Shown here: positions 34,327 through 43,539 of the stretch, piece by piece
Numbering within the stretch: position 1 is the first letter of the stretch
Layout: each line of letters begins with the position of its first letter
Source of the DNA: Bacillota bacterium
GTDB taxonomy: Bacteria > Bacillota > Clostridia > Oscillospirales > Ruminococcaceae
DNA: 64,000 bases
Direction: 5' to 3'
Assembly (NCBI GenBank): GCA_023457355.1
Contig: JAEWLW010000044.1
Location: forward strand, 1-64,000
Position numbers and translations under genes: made by a program
The notes under the pieces: generated by a model
What the model saw: the letters and a program-made list of their open reading frames with translations, nothing else
Told to the model about the DNA's origin: nothing
Databases searched by the model: none

Positions 34327-34647
34327 AGCGTAGGTCGCAAACCGTGTTCCCTTTTCATAGTCAAAGGTCGAAACCGCCTTGATCAGGCCGATAGTGCCGA
34401 TCGAAATCAGATCGTCCTGATCTTTGATGTTCGAATAGTACTTCTTAATGATGTGCACTACAAGCCGCAGGTTATGCTCAATCAACCGGTTTTTGGCCTG
34501 TGCATCCCCTGCCCGGATCAGTTTTAAGCATTCGCGCTCATTTTTGGCCGAAAGTGGCTTGGGAAAGGAATTGCCGCTGCTGACATGCAATACAAAGAGG
34601 AGCCGCATGAGTTGTGGCAGCCCTGCTAGAAGCGTCTCAAAAAACAT
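34308..34647 (-). CDS. sigK: Pro-sigma-K, 5' segment of the split sigK gene
   Basis: The N-terminal half of mother-cell sigma-K. A hydrophobic pro-sequence (MFFETLLAGLPQLMRLLFVL, then HVSSGNSFPKPLS) is followed by region 2 (IEHNLRLVVHIIKKYY, DLISIGTIGLIKAVSTFDYE, GTRFATYASRCIEN). The ATG at 34647 is 9 nt behind GAGGG. Unspliced, the frame runs on into element sequence (ATRIRLTHSTRFVSILA) to a stop at 34255. The junction is at about codon 112, where, as I recall, the B. subtilis skin also interrupts sigK. The pro-sequence implies processing by a SpoIVFB-type protease. Confidence 0.9.
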
Positions 34648-34742
34648 AGTGTCCCGCCCTCTCACGATATAATTGACATTATATTTTATGTGAAAATCCC
34701 TGTGAAAATCACGCCGTCGCGCTACAATCCAAAATGTTAGGC

Positions 34743-34784
34743 AAAAAGAACAGGCTGCTGTTTTAGCAACGGCCTGTTCTTTTT
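34743..34784. terminator. Bidirectional terminator between sigK and the kinase-like gene
   Basis: AAAAGAACAGGC (34744-34755) pairs with GCCTGTTCTTTT (34772-34783), with A- and T-runs on both sides and an inner TGCTG/AGCA stem. Confidence 0.8.
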
Positions 34785-34812
34785 AGCATACAAAAGGGCT
34801 TTATGATCTTAA

Positions 34813-34839
34813 CGGGCGGCGAAAAACTTCCGCCGCCCG
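34813..34839 (-). terminator. GC-rich hairpin after the kinase-like gene
   Basis: CGGGCGGCG pairs with CGCCGCCCG. On the minus strand it follows the stop at 34895 but has no T-run; the stronger terminator lies further on. Confidence 0.55.
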
Positions 34840-34894
34840 TGTCTTTATAGCCTTTCTGTTAACACGATCTTTCGGTTTTAATCGGGTTGCCGGA

Positions 34895-35524
34895 TTAAAA
34901 AGACTTCAGCTTAACAGCGTTTTTAATCAATTCAATGCAGCCCTCAATCCCCCATGTTTCGCTGTTTATGCTTAAATCATACTGGTCAGCCAGGTTCCAG
35001 AGCTGCCCGGTGTAATGCCGGTAATAGTTTGCGCGCAGTTCATCCGTCTTCAGAATTTTAGTCCGCATGGCACTTGGGACCAGCGCTGTCGCATGCATTT
35101 TTCTCTTCAGGCAGGCTTCCAGCGGCGCATGGACATAAACCCGCAGCACATTATCGCAATCCTTCAACACAAAATCGGCACAGCGGCCAATAATCACACA
35201 GCTTTCGCTGGCCGCTAGTCCTTTGATCACCTTGGCCTGATAGTTAAACAGATTTTTGTTCGAGAGAAAATACTCACTTTGCGGCGGTATCAGTTCACCA
35301 TTATAGACACTGCGGGATATTTTAAACAGGTTCGTCTTTTTAACCTGTTCATCCGCCTGCGCAAAAAGTTCTTCACTGATTCCGCTGTCATCAGAAGCCA
35401 GCCTGAGCAGCTTGCGGTCATAGTAGTTGATCCCAAAGGCATCGGCCAGCCGACGCGCAATCTCACCGCCGCCGCTGCCGCAGCCGCGCGCAACGGTAAT
35501 GACAAATTTTTTGTCGTTTTCCAT
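34895..35524 (-). CDS. Cytidylate kinase-like protein
   Basis: A 209-residue P-loop protein of the cytidylate kinase-like family. The loop VITVARGCGSGGGEIARRLA differs from classical Walker A, and INYYDRKLLRLAS and CVIIGRCADFVL follow. The true substrate of this family is uncertain. GGAGGGGG precedes the ATG at 35524. It follows livF by 22 nt and may be transcribed with the liv operon. Confidence 0.78.
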   Translation of the reverse strand: MENDKKFVITVARGCGSGGGEIARRLADAFGINYYDRKLLRLASDDSGISEELFAQADEQVKKTNLFKISRSVYNGELIPPQSEYFLSNKNLFNYQAKVIKGLAASESCVIIGRCADFVLKDCDNVLRVYVHAPLEACLKRKMHATALVPSAMRTKILKTDELRANYYRHYTGQLWNLADQYDLSINSETWGIEGCIELIKNAVKLKSF

Positions 35525-35546
35525 GAATCCACCCCCTCCAGCGTTT

Positions 35547-36251
35547 TTATGCGCCCAGATAGGCCTTGCGCACCCGGTCGTCCTCAAGCAGATCGGAAGC
35601 CTTGCCTTCCATAGATATGGTGCCGGTCTCCAAAACATACGCGCGGTCAGAGATGGAAAGCGCCATTTTTGCATTTTGTTCCACGAGCAGGACGGTGATG
35701 CCGCTCTCATGCAGTGATGTAATAATATCAAACACTTCGCCCACCAACAGCGGGGAAAGTCCCATCGAAGGTTCGTCAAGCAGTAGCATTTTGGGGTTGG
35801 TCATCAGTGCGCGGCCCATGGCCAGCATCTGCTGCTCACCGCCTGAAAGCGTGCCCGCCAGCTGTTTATAGCGCTCTTTAAGGCGCGGAAAACGCTTGTA
35901 AACCATTTCTATGTTCTGGCCAACACGCATTTTGTCCTTACAGATAATGGCACCCATCTCCAAATTCTCCGCCACGGTCATGCGGCTGAAAACATGGCGA
36001 CCTTCCGGCACATGTGCCATGCCAAGGCCGAGAATTTTATAAGGTTCTATACGGCACAAGTCGTTTTCGTCGTAAACAATTTCCCCTTCAGAGGGGTGCC
36101 GCAACCCTGTGATCGTGTGTAGCGTCGTGGTTTTACCTGCACCGTTTGCCCCGATGAGCGAGACGCATTCGCCTCTCTGCACCGTCAGGCTGATACCCTT
36201 GATGGCGTGTATCGCGCCATAGTGAACATGAAGATTTTTGACTGTCAGCAT
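35547..36251 (-). CDS. livF: Branched-chain amino acid ABC transporter ATP-binding protein LivF
   Basis: A 234-residue ABC ATPase with Walker A GANGAGKTT, signature LSGGEQQMLAMGRALM, and Walker B LLLDEPSMGLSP. The LSPLLVGEVFDII sequence is typical of LivF. ATG at 36251 follows AAGGGGGAG. It works with LivG, LivM, LivH and the binding protein encoded upstream. Confidence 0.93.
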   Translation of the reverse strand: MLTVKNLHVHYGAIHAIKGISLTVQRGECVSLIGANGAGKTTTLHTITGLRHPSEGEIVYDENDLCRIEPYKILGLGMAHVPEGRHVFSRMTVAENLEMGAIICKDKMRVGQNIEMVYKRFPRLKERYKQLAGTLSGGEQQMLAMGRALMTNPKMLLLDEPSMGLSPLLVGEVFDIITSLHESGITVLLVEQNAKMALSISDRAYVLETGTISMEGKASDLLEDDRVRKAYLGA

Positions 36252-36264
36252 CGTCGACTCCCCC

Positions 36265-37035
36265 TTACGCGCCCAGATAGGCCGCGATAACTCTGGGATT
36301 CTTCGCGATCTCCTCAGGTTTTCCGGCTGCAATGGTTTCACCGTAATCAATAACGATAATACGCTCGCAAATTTTCATAACAAGGCTCATATCGTGCTCA
36401 ATCAGCAGAATCGATACTTTGAACTTCTGCCGAATCAGGCTGATGCATTTTAAAAGCTCGGCCGTTTCGGTGGGGTTCATGCCGGCGGCCGGTTCATCAA
36501 GCAGCAGCACTTTCATATCGGTGGCCAGCGCACGGGCAATTTCCAGCTTGCGCTGCTGGCCATAGGGCAGATTTTCAGCAATGACATCGGCTTTGCCCTC
36601 CAGCCCAAAAAGTGACAACAACTCCAGGGCCTTTTGGTCGATCTCCGCTTCCTCTTTCCAGTAGCGGCCCAGATGAAAAAAACTTTCCAGCAGACTTGAT
36701 TTTAAGTCTTTTGAAAACGCGGCCTTAACGTTATCGGCCACCGTCATTTTCCGGAACAGGCGAATATTCTGAAAGGTACGTGCCACGCCACAGCTTACCA
36801 CCTGATGCACCTTTTTACCGTTGAGCGTTTCGCCATTCATCTCCACCACGCCGTCGGTGGGCAGGTATACCCCCGTCAAAAGGTTAAAGACCGTCGTTTT
36901 CCCTGCACCATTCGGGCCGATAAGCCCGACGAGCTCGCCTTCCTTCAATTCAAGGTTAAAGTTTGAAACCGCCTTCAGGCCGCCGAACTGAATGCCCAGC
37001 TCACGCGCCCGCAATACCGTCGCAGCTTCACGCAT
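36265..37035 (-). CDS. livG: Branched-chain amino acid ABC transporter ATP-binding protein LivG
   Basis: A 256-residue ABC ATPase: Walker A GPNGAGKTTVFNLLTG, ARTFQNIRLFRKMTV, LPYGQQRKLEIARALA in place of the LSGGQ signature (usual for LivG), and LLLDEPAAGMNPTE. It overlaps livM by 8 nt. Confidence 0.93.
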   Translation of the reverse strand: MREAATVLRARELGIQFGGLKAVSNFNLELKEGELVGLIGPNGAGKTTVFNLLTGVYLPTDGVVEMNGETLNGKKVHQVVSCGVARTFQNIRLFRKMTVADNVKAAFSKDLKSSLLESFFHLGRYWKEEAEIDQKALELLSLFGLEGKADVIAENLPYGQQRKLEIARALATDMKVLLLDEPAAGMNPTETAELLKCISLIRQKFKVSILLIEHDMSLVMKICERIIVIDYGETIAAGKPEEIAKNPRVIAAYLGA

Positions 37036-38110
37036 GGTCGGTCACCTCCGTGGATTTTTTGCCCGGCTTTTTGCCGGGGCCTGATTTGAGCCACCCAAGC
37101 AGCGCCAAGATCGCCTTACGCAGCGAGAATTCATAGCTGCCGCAAAGACCGGTGGGACGGAAAATCATCATAAGAATCAACACGACGCTGTAAATGAGCA
37201 TGCGATAATCGGCAAAAGCGCGCAGCGCCTCGGGCAGAATAGCCAGCATAATCGAGGCGATCACCGAACCGGTAAGGCTGCCCATGCCGCCAAGCACAAC
37301 CATAATCACATATTCGGTGGATTTCAAAAAGGTGAAGTCCGCCGCCTGAATGGTGCCCAGGCCCCTATGGGCAAAAACCGCACCCGCCACGCCGGCAAAA
37401 AACGCCGAAATGGTGAAGGCCAGCACCTTGTAATAGGTGTTGTTGATGCCCGCAGCTTCGCTGGCGATGTCATCCTCGCGGATGGCTTTGACCGCGCGCC
37501 CGTGGCGCGAGTTAACAAACATAATCATCATCGAAACGCACAGCACCGTAATAAAGTAGGCAACATAAAGATTATTCAGGTTGGGAATGCCGATAAGCGG
37601 CTGCCCTGCCTTGCCCGCCGAAAGGCCCTTGCCACCCGCAAAGGGCAGGTTCTGGATGATTACACGTATAATCTCGCCAAAGCCCAGTGTGATGATCGCC
37701 AGATAGTCGCCGCGCAGCCGAAGCGCTGGAATGCCCACCAGCATGCCGGCCAATGCCGCCATGCAGGCGCCGCAGATAATGCCGATCAAGAGCAGCGGCA
37801 GCGTCGAGGCCAGCTCCTTGCCGGTGAACAATCCGGCATTGCGCAGCGCCTTGGCCACCAGTGCGCTGGTGTAGGCGCCAATCGCCATAAACCCGGCGTG
37901 GCCCAGTGCCAGCTGCCCCAAAAAGCCGAGCACAACGTTCAGCGAGGTTGCCATGATGATAAAATAGCAGCACTGCACCAGAATGCCCTCGACATATTTA
38001 TTGATGAGGTGTGTTTCCTTAATCAACATCAGCAGCACAAAAACCGCCATGACCGCGATAAAATTGACCAGTAATCCGGCCCGTTTTGACTTCGTCATAT
38101 ACTGCATCAT
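37028..38110 (-). CDS. livM: Branched-chain amino acid ABC transporter permease LivM
   Basis: A 360-residue permease with about 9-10 membrane helices. Motifs are LGFLGQLALGHAGFMAIGAY, LRLRGDYLAIITLGFGEIIR and VLGGMGSLTGSVI. It forms the membrane channel together with LivH. Confidence 0.93.
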   Translation of the reverse strand: MMQYMTKSKRAGLLVNFIAVMAVFVLLMLIKETHLINKYVEGILVQCCYFIIMATSLNVVLGFLGQLALGHAGFMAIGAYTSALVAKALRNAGLFTGKELASTLPLLLIGIICGACMAALAGMLVGIPALRLRGDYLAIITLGFGEIIRVIIQNLPFAGGKGLSAGKAGQPLIGIPNLNNLYVAYFITVLCVSMMIMFVNSRHGRAVKAIREDDIASEAAGINNTYYKVLAFTISAFFAGVAGAVFAHRGLGTIQAADFTFLKSTEYVIMVVLGGMGSLTGSVIASIMLAILPEALRAFADYRMLIYSVVLILMMIFRPTGLCGSYEFSLRKAILALLGWLKSGPGKKPGKKSTEVTDHA

Positions 38111-38124
38111 AAACGCGCCCTCCT

Positions 38125-39036
38125 TTACACCTTTTCCCCAACATTCTTGCCTAGAACACCGGCGGGTTTGACCAGCAGCACCACGATGAGGATGGCGAAC
38201 ACCACCGCATCGGAAAAGGCCGAGGTGATCACACCGCCGGTCAGAACACCGATGTAGGCTTTGGAGAGGCTCTCAACCAGCCCGACGGCGAACCCGCCAA
38301 GCATCGCGCCCGGGATGATACCGATTCCGCCCAGAACCGCCGCAACAAACGCCTTAAGGCCCAGCATGGCGCCCATGGTGGTCGTCACCGAGTTATACTG
38401 CGCGCAATAGGTCAGGCTGGCGATGGCTGCAAGCGCTGAGCCGATGGCAAACGTGATGGTAATGGTGCGGTTAACATTGACGCCCATCAGTGTGGCGGCC
38501 TGTTTATCCTCCGAGACGGCGCGCATCTTTTTGCCCATGCTGGTCTTTTGAACAAAAATCTGGAGCGCAACCATCACGATACTGCACAGGACAATGGTCA
38601 GAATCGTTGTGCCGTCAAAGCCCATAATTTTTGGCAGCGAAAGGGTCGTGGGCACCGGACGCGGATTCGCGCCGAAAAGCGCCTGTGCAAGGTTTTCTAA
38701 AAACAGGCTCATGGCGATAGCGGTGATCAGGGCGCTCATGTTAGTGCCTTTGGCGCGCACCGGGCTGTAGGCCAGTTTTTCGACCAGCACGCCCGCGATT
38801 GCGCAGATGACCACCGCCAAAATAACCGCCATCCAGGGCGGCATCCCCATGGCGACCATCGCCGGGATGGTGTAGGCCAGCGTATAGCCCCCGACCATAA
38901 TAAAATCGCCGTGCGCAAAGTTTATCAGACGTATAATGCCATAGACCATGGTATATCCGAGAGCAACAAGGGCATAGATGCTCCCGGCGCGCAGGCCGTT
39001 GATTATCTGGGTGATAAACAGCATCAGACCATCCAT
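38125..39036 (-). CDS. livH: Branched-chain amino acid ABC transporter permease LivH
   Basis: A 303-residue permease of about 8 helices: GLRAGSIYALVALGYTMVYG, IRLINFAHGDFIM, AAVLGGIGIIPGAMLGG. It is separated by 14 nt from livM and by about 115 nt from the binding-protein gene upstream. Confidence 0.93.
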   Translation of the reverse strand: MDGLMLFITQIINGLRAGSIYALVALGYTMVYGIIRLINFAHGDFIMVGGYTLAYTIPAMVAMGMPPWMAVILAVVICAIAGVLVEKLAYSPVRAKGTNMSALITAIAMSLFLENLAQALFGANPRPVPTTLSLPKIMGFDGTTILTIVLCSIVMVALQIFVQKTSMGKKMRAVSEDKQAATLMGVNVNRTITITFAIGSALAAIASLTYCAQYNSVTTTMGAMLGLKAFVAAVLGGIGIIPGAMLGGFAVGLVESLSKAYIGVLTGGVITSAFSDAVVFAILIVVLLVKPAGVLGKNVGEKV

Positions 39037-39151
39037 ATGCTCACACTCCTCATTTTAAAAAATGAACTGTTTCCGAAGCGCCGGAAGAGAGAGGAGACCG
39101 GCGCCTCGAAAATCAGTTTTCAGAAAATAATGTAGTTTGTAAAAATCAGTA

Positions 39152-40360
39152 TCAGCCCACGGTGTCCTTCCAAACCATCTTGCCGTCCTTAATCTCAATG
39201 ATAGCGCAGGATTTGGCCGGCGTATTGTTCTCATCAAGTGTGAAAGTGCCGGTGACGCCATCAAAGGACATGCCGGTCATCGCCTGGACAACCGCCGCGG
39301 TGTCGTCGGTTCCGGCCGCTTCAATGGCCTGCTTGAGCATATAAACCGAGTCATACGCCAGCGCCGCCAGCGCGTTCGGGGTGGCCTTATAGATAGCCTC
39401 GTAGCCCTTAACGAACTTCTGAACCTTCTCGGAGGGGTCGTCGGAGGCGTAGTGGTTGGTGAAGTAAACGTTGTTGTACTGCGAAGCGGGCTCGACGATC
39501 ATATCGACAGTGCCGTCGTAGCCGTCCGCGCCGACGATAGCGCCCTCAAATCCCGCGGCACGCGCCTGCGGAACGATGTAAGGGCCGACCGAGTCATAAT
39601 AGAAGGGCGCGAATACGGCTTCGGCACCGCTGGCCTTCAAATTCGCCCACTGTGCATTGTAGTCTGTGTCAGAAGTGCCGCCGGTCGATTCCTCGCCGAC
39701 AATCTCAAGGCCCAGTGCTTTGGCAGCATTCTTAAATCCTTCGGCCATACCCATGGAATACGCATCACCGGAGGCATAAAGCACGCCGACCTTCGTAACC
39801 TTTAACGACTCCGCCATGAACTTCGCACAAATAGAACTCTGGTAGCTATCGGCGTAACAGGCGCGGAACACGGAGGGATAGCCTATTGTGACATCGTCAT
39901 TTGTTGCGGTGGGCGTCAGCAGCAGCATACCCTCTTCGTCGGCCAGTGTGGCCAGACCGGAGGTGACGCCGGAGGTAACCGAACCGATAACGGCTTTAAC
40001 GCCCTGAGACATCAGATTGTTAAACGCGTTGGAAGCCTCGGTTGCATCGGCCTTATCATCCATATAAGCGACGACCTTCAGCTCGCGTCCGCCAAGAACA
40101 CCGCCGTCGGCATTAATTTCGGCAACAGCCATTTTAATTGCGTTGGCAACGCCTTCGCCATAGGCGGCCAGGCTGCCGGTGTTCGGGCCGATAGCACCAA
40201 TTTTAACCGGCTCTGTTGAAGCTGTGGATGAGGACGGCGCGGCAGAGGATGGCGCGGCACTGGACGCCGCAGGTGCAGCCGAGGACGAAGCGCCACCACA
40301 GGCTGCAAGGGAAGCTGTCAGTAAGGATGCTGCCAGTAACAAGCTGAGCATTTTTTTCAT
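39152..40360 (-). CDS. livJ: Branched-chain amino acid-type substrate-binding lipoprotein
   Basis: A 402-residue lipoprotein. The signal peptide ends in the lipobox LAAC (Cys21), followed by an Ala/Ser-rich linker. The mature part has IGAIGPNTGSLAAYGEGVAN, VIGSVTSGVTSGLA and LLLTPTATNDDVT, typical of the LivJ/periplasmic-binding type I fold. The ligand could be a branched-chain amino acid or another small amino acid such as 5-oxoproline, given the next operon. Confidence 0.88.
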   Translation of the reverse strand: MKKMLSLLLAASLLTASLAACGGASSSAAPAASSAAPSSAAPSSSTASTEPVKIGAIGPNTGSLAAYGEGVANAIKMAVAEINADGGVLGGRELKVVAYMDDKADATEASNAFNNLMSQGVKAVIGSVTSGVTSGLATLADEEGMLLLTPTATNDDVTIGYPSVFRACYADSYQSSICAKFMAESLKVTKVGVLYASGDAYSMGMAEGFKNAAKALGLEIVGEESTGGTSDTDYNAQWANLKASGAEAVFAPFYYDSVGPYIVPQARAAGFEGAIVGADGYDGTVDMIVEPASQYNNVYFTNHYASDDPSEKVQKFVKGYEAIYKATPNALAALAYDSVYMLKQAIEAAGTDDTAAVVQAMTGMSFDGVTGTFTLDENNTPAKSCAIIEIKDGKMVWKDTVG

Positions 40361-40457
40361 GTTGTTTTCCTCCGATACAGATTATTTGAATCCGGTTAAA
40401 ACGTCCTGCCGTTCACATCCGTTGTCCGCAGAAAAATGTGAATAGACAGCAAAAAAG

Positions 40458-40487
40458 ACGCGAGGAATCAAAGTTCCTGCGCGTCTT
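40458..40487 (-). terminator. Hairpin with T-run in the livJ leader
   Basis: On the minus strand AGACGCG pairs with CGCGTCT, with an inner AGGAA/TTCCT stem, followed by TTTTTT. It lies between the promoter at 40505-40533 and the livJ start, so it can act as an attenuator of the operon. Confidence 0.65.
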
Positions 40488-40504
40488 TGCGTTTCAATAA
40501 AATT

Positions 40505-40533
40505 ATTATACTCAGGATACCCTTGCACGTCAA
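40505..40533 (-). promoter_or_regulatory. Strong sigma-A promoter for the liv operon
   Basis: TTGACG (40528-40533), a 17-nt spacer and a perfect TATAAT (40505-40510) on the minus strand. The predicted leader to the livJ start is about 135 nt. The region 40534-40790 upstream shows no gene. Confidence 0.82.
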
Positions 40534-40791
40534 TCGGAATTATCTGCTAAAAAGCTTTATTTTAAGCCAAAATTATTGTGGCTATTCTACAACATTTAAA
40601 AAAATTAAAATGTTGCCCTTTATTATTTCGGTTTAAAAATGAATCAACTACCCTTGCGTGTTTCATTTTGTGTTTTCTGTCATGCGTTAAAACAGGTTTT
40701 AATGCCGCAAACGCTTTATAACCGTCTCACAGCACCCCGCCAACGCGATGCCGCTTTTTTTCAGGCGAAGAAAAACGTCGCCGGTTAAGGT

Positions 40792-40826
40792 AAAACAGCC
40801 AAAGGATTCGACCCTTTGGCTGTTTT
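40792..40826 (-). terminator. Terminator of the 5-oxoproline operon
   Basis: AAAACAGCCAAAGG (40792-40805) pairs perfectly with CCTTTGGCTGTTTT (40813-40826), 32 nt after the last gene. Confidence 0.8.
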
Positions 40827-40857
40827 CAAAAAATGGAAAGCATCCCGTTTGTATGAA

Positions 40858-41682
40858 CTAATGGTTCTTCTGCGCCTCTAAGAAGTCGTTAAGATCGGTA
40901 TTTTTAATATCGGTGATGAACATATGCCCCGGTGAATGTGTAATCACAATGGGCGGTTTGGCCGCCTCGATGGCCGCCTGGGGGGTGACGCCGCAGGGCC
41001 AGAACACCGGTATTTCACCTTCCCTGATCTCCACCGATTCGCCATAGTCCGGCTGCATGATATCGGCAACACCAATCTCAGCCGGGTCGCCCATATGCAC
41101 CGGCGCGCCGTGCACATTGGGATACTGCTTGGTGATTTCATAAGCCAACCTGGCATTTTCAGGCGTCATAGGACGCATGCTGCATACCATTGGCCCCTCG
41201 AACGGGCCGGCCTTAACGGTCTGGATGTTGGTTTTATACATCGGCACATTGCGGCCGGTGGCGATGTGCCGCACCTCAATGCCCGCCTTGATCAGCGCTT
41301 CTTCAAACGAGAAGCTGCATCCGATCAAAAAGCCGACAAATCCTGCCTGCCAAAAGGCCGAGGCATCGTTAACGCACTCAGAAAATATGCCGTTGCGGTA
41401 GATGAAATACGCCGGAATGTCGGTGACGATATTGCCGCCCGCACCCATGGCATGGGTTTCAGGCGTTCCCTCTATAATCTCCAGCACCGGGCAGGGGAAG
41501 GGATTTCTGGCGGCGTATTCCTTAAAGTCCGCAGCATAATCACCTGGCAGAATCACGAGATTTGCCTGTGCATAACCCGCACACATACCCGCGGTGGGGA
41601 AGGCAACCTCCCCCGCGCGTATTTTCTGGCGCACCTCGGCAGGGCTCATGTTGATGTAGGGCGTAATGTCGTAGCGTGCCAT
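40858..41682 (-). CDS. ycsI: DUF1445/D-glutamate cyclase-like putative hydro-lyase (YcsI)
   Basis: A 274-residue protein of the YcsI family, related to vertebrate D-glutamate cyclase. Motifs are AGMCAGYAQANLVILP, TDIPAYFIYRNG, FLIGCSFSFEEAL, ATGRNVPMYKTN and THSPGHMFITD. D-glutamate cyclase interconverts D-glutamate and 5-oxo-D-proline, which fits its place at the end of a 5-oxoprolinase operon. The same neighbour set (ycsF, ycsG, ycsI, kipI, kipA) occurs in B. subtilis. Confidence 0.85.
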   Translation of the reverse strand: MARYDITPYINMSPAEVRQKIRAGEVAFPTAGMCAGYAQANLVILPGDYAADFKEYAARNPFPCPVLEIIEGTPETHAMGAGGNIVTDIPAYFIYRNGIFSECVNDASAFWQAGFVGFLIGCSFSFEEALIKAGIEVRHIATGRNVPMYKTNIQTVKAGPFEGPMVCSMRPMTPENARLAYEITKQYPNVHGAPVHMGDPAEIGVADIMQPDYGESVEIREGEIPVFWPCGVTPQAAIEAAKPPIVITHSPGHMFITDIKNTDLNDFLEAQKNH

Positions 41683-41705
41683 ATCCGTCTCCCTTTCGGT
41701 TGTTT

Positions 41706-42731
41706 TCAGCGCTGCGTCACACGGCAGCGGTAATCGGTTCCGTCAACATTGACGGTGAACTCCCAAGGGCCGGGCGCTGCCCGCACCAGATCAAGGTCGG
41801 TGCGGATGGCGTCAAGCCGCCGCAGGTTCGTCAGGTAAATATCCTGCGCTTGCGCGACAGTTACCGCTTTAAAGCGGATGCTGTCGCCAAACTTACACTG
41901 CGCAATCAGCGGAAAATCCGCTGTGATCACGTTTGCGATTTTTGTATAACCGCCGGTTGTCTGGCGGTCGGCCAGCATGATGATCGGCTGGCCCGCGCTG
42001 GGTACTTGAACCGCACCCATCGAGATGCCGTCCGAGATGATGTCGCCGCCTTTGATATGCTCGATGACTTCGCCCTCCAGGCGGCAGCCCATGCGGTCGA
42101 ACTGGTTGGTCACCGAATAGGCCGTATTCAAAAAGGTTCTGATGCCCTTTTCGGTAAAGGCGTCATCCTGCGGGCCCATGACCACCCGCAAGGTCTTGCC
42201 CGCTGCGGTGAAATCCTCCGGCGGAACAAATCGCCCCTGCGCCAGATTGGGCAGGTCGGTCTTGGGTGCACGGAAAGCGAGGCGATCATCCCGCCCAAGC
42301 TTTCGTCCCTCCACTCCACCGATTTGCGCCTTAAGGTAGGTTGAACGGCTGCCCATAACCGGCGCGATATCAAACCCGCCTGCCACAGCCAGGTAAGCCC
42401 GGCAGCCCGAAACCTGCATGCCGAAGGTCAGCTTATCGCCCGGCCTGACCGCAACAGCGCGATACATCGGCATTGGGGAGCCGTTTAGCGCGGGCGAAAG
42501 ATTGCCGCCCGTCACCGCGATAATATTGGCCTCGTCAAAGGTGGCGGCAGGGCCCATCATGGTAATTTCCAGCACCGCTTCGTCCTTATCGTTGCCCACG
42601 AGAATATTGGCAAGCGCAAAAGACCGGGGATCCATCACGCCTGAGACGGGCACGCCGAACTGCTGATAACCGGTACGTCCCGCATCCTGCATGGTGGTCA
42701 GAAAGCCGCCACTGAGAATCGTCATCCCCAT
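41706..42731 (-). CDS. pxpC: 5-oxoprolinase subunit C (KipA/biotin-dependent carboxyltransferase family)
   Basis: A 341-residue PxpC homologue with GFLTTMQDAGRTGYQQFGVP, SGVMDPRSFALANILVGND, EITMMGPAATF, RAYLAVAGGFD, GSRSTYLKAQIGG and MLADRQTTGGYTKIA. With PxpA and PxpB it hydrolyses 5-oxo-L-proline to glutamate using ATP. It starts 2 nt after the pxpB stop. Confidence 0.92.
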   Translation of the reverse strand: MGMTILSGGFLTTMQDAGRTGYQQFGVPVSGVMDPRSFALANILVGNDKDEAVLEITMMGPAATFDEANIIAVTGGNLSPALNGSPMPMYRAVAVRPGDKLTFGMQVSGCRAYLAVAGGFDIAPVMGSRSTYLKAQIGGVEGRKLGRDDRLAFRAPKTDLPNLAQGRFVPPEDFTAAGKTLRVVMGPQDDAFTEKGIRTFLNTAYSVTNQFDRMGCRLEGEVIEHIKGGDIISDGISMGAVQVPSAGQPIIMLADRQTTGGYTKIANVITADFPLIAQCKFGDSIRFKAVTVAQAQDIYLTNLRRLDAIRTDLDLVRAAPGPWEFTVNVDGTDYRCRVTQR

Positions 42732-42733
42732 AT

Positions 42734-43462
42734 TTATCCCTCCCTGCTGTATGTTTTGGCAACATAACCGCCCTTTTCAACCTGCGCGGCAATGTCGTCA
42801 AATTCGGCCTGAGTGATCGGGCGGTATTTCACATACTGCCCCGCCTGCAGGAGGATCGGCTTTTCGCGCTGCGCATCGTAAAGCTTTAAGGGCGTTCTGC
42901 CGATGAGCTGCCAGCCGCCGGGCGAATCAATTGGATAAACGCCCGTCTGGCTGCCCGCAATGCCCACCGAACCGCCCGGTATCTTGACACGGGGACTGGT
43001 CAGACGCGGCGTGGCAATTTCAGCGCTCATGCCGCCCATATACGGAAATCCGGGCGTAAAGCCCAGCATATAGATTAGGTATTCCGGCGCGCTGTGTATT
43101 TTGATAACTTCCTCAATGGTTTTGTTATTGTGCTCGGCCACAAAGCCGATATCCGGCCCCATATCTCCGCCGTACAGCACCGGTATTTCCACCACCGAGG
43201 CGGGGGGAATCTCCACCGCATCCAAACTGCCCAGCAACTCTTTGAGCGCCTCACGCAGCTTTTCAAACCGAATAATTTCCGGGCGGTAATGCACGGTCAG
43301 CGAGCGGTAGGTCGGCACCGTTTCAACAATACCGGGCAGCCCCCTTTTCTCCAGCGCAATATTAAAAGCGCGGATGCGCGCATTGATTTCGGTGCTGATT
43401 TCATTGCCGAACTCCACCAGAACCGAGGTGTCGCCGGTCATTAAAAAACGAACATCCTGCAT
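42734..43462 (-). CDS. pxpB: 5-oxoprolinase subunit B (KipI)
   Basis: A 242-residue PxpB/KipI homologue: GDTSVLVEFGNEIS, the cyclophilin-like C-terminal domain with FTPGFPYMGGM, PRLTSPRVKIPGGSVGIAG, TGVYPIDSPGGWQLIGRTPL. In Bacillus KipI was first described as an inhibitor of KinA, but in this operon the 5-oxoprolinase role is the natural one. Confidence 0.92.
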   Translation of the reverse strand: MQDVRFLMTGDTSVLVEFGNEISTEINARIRAFNIALEKRGLPGIVETVPTYRSLTVHYRPEIIRFEKLREALKELLGSLDAVEIPPASVVEIPVLYGGDMGPDIGFVAEHNNKTIEEVIKIHSAPEYLIYMLGFTPGFPYMGGMSAEIATPRLTSPRVKIPGGSVGIAGSQTGVYPIDSPGGWQLIGRTPLKLYDAQREKPILLQAGQYVKYRPITQAEFDDIAAQVEKGGYVAKTYSREG

Positions 43463-43539
43463 CAGCCTAAAGCCTCCTCTGTTCCAATTTCATGCGGGCG
43501 CGCCGCCGGTAAACCTGACAGCGCGCCCGTGTCAGCGCT

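Noticed and set aside
37367..38074. 235-codon plus-strand frame antisense to livM
   Set aside because: Shadow of a GC-rich membrane protein gene; His/Gln/Arg-rich with no recognisable domain.
40361..40500. T-box or known amino acid riboswitch before livJ
   Set aside because: The leader before the terminator is too short and has no T-box sequence or specifier loop.
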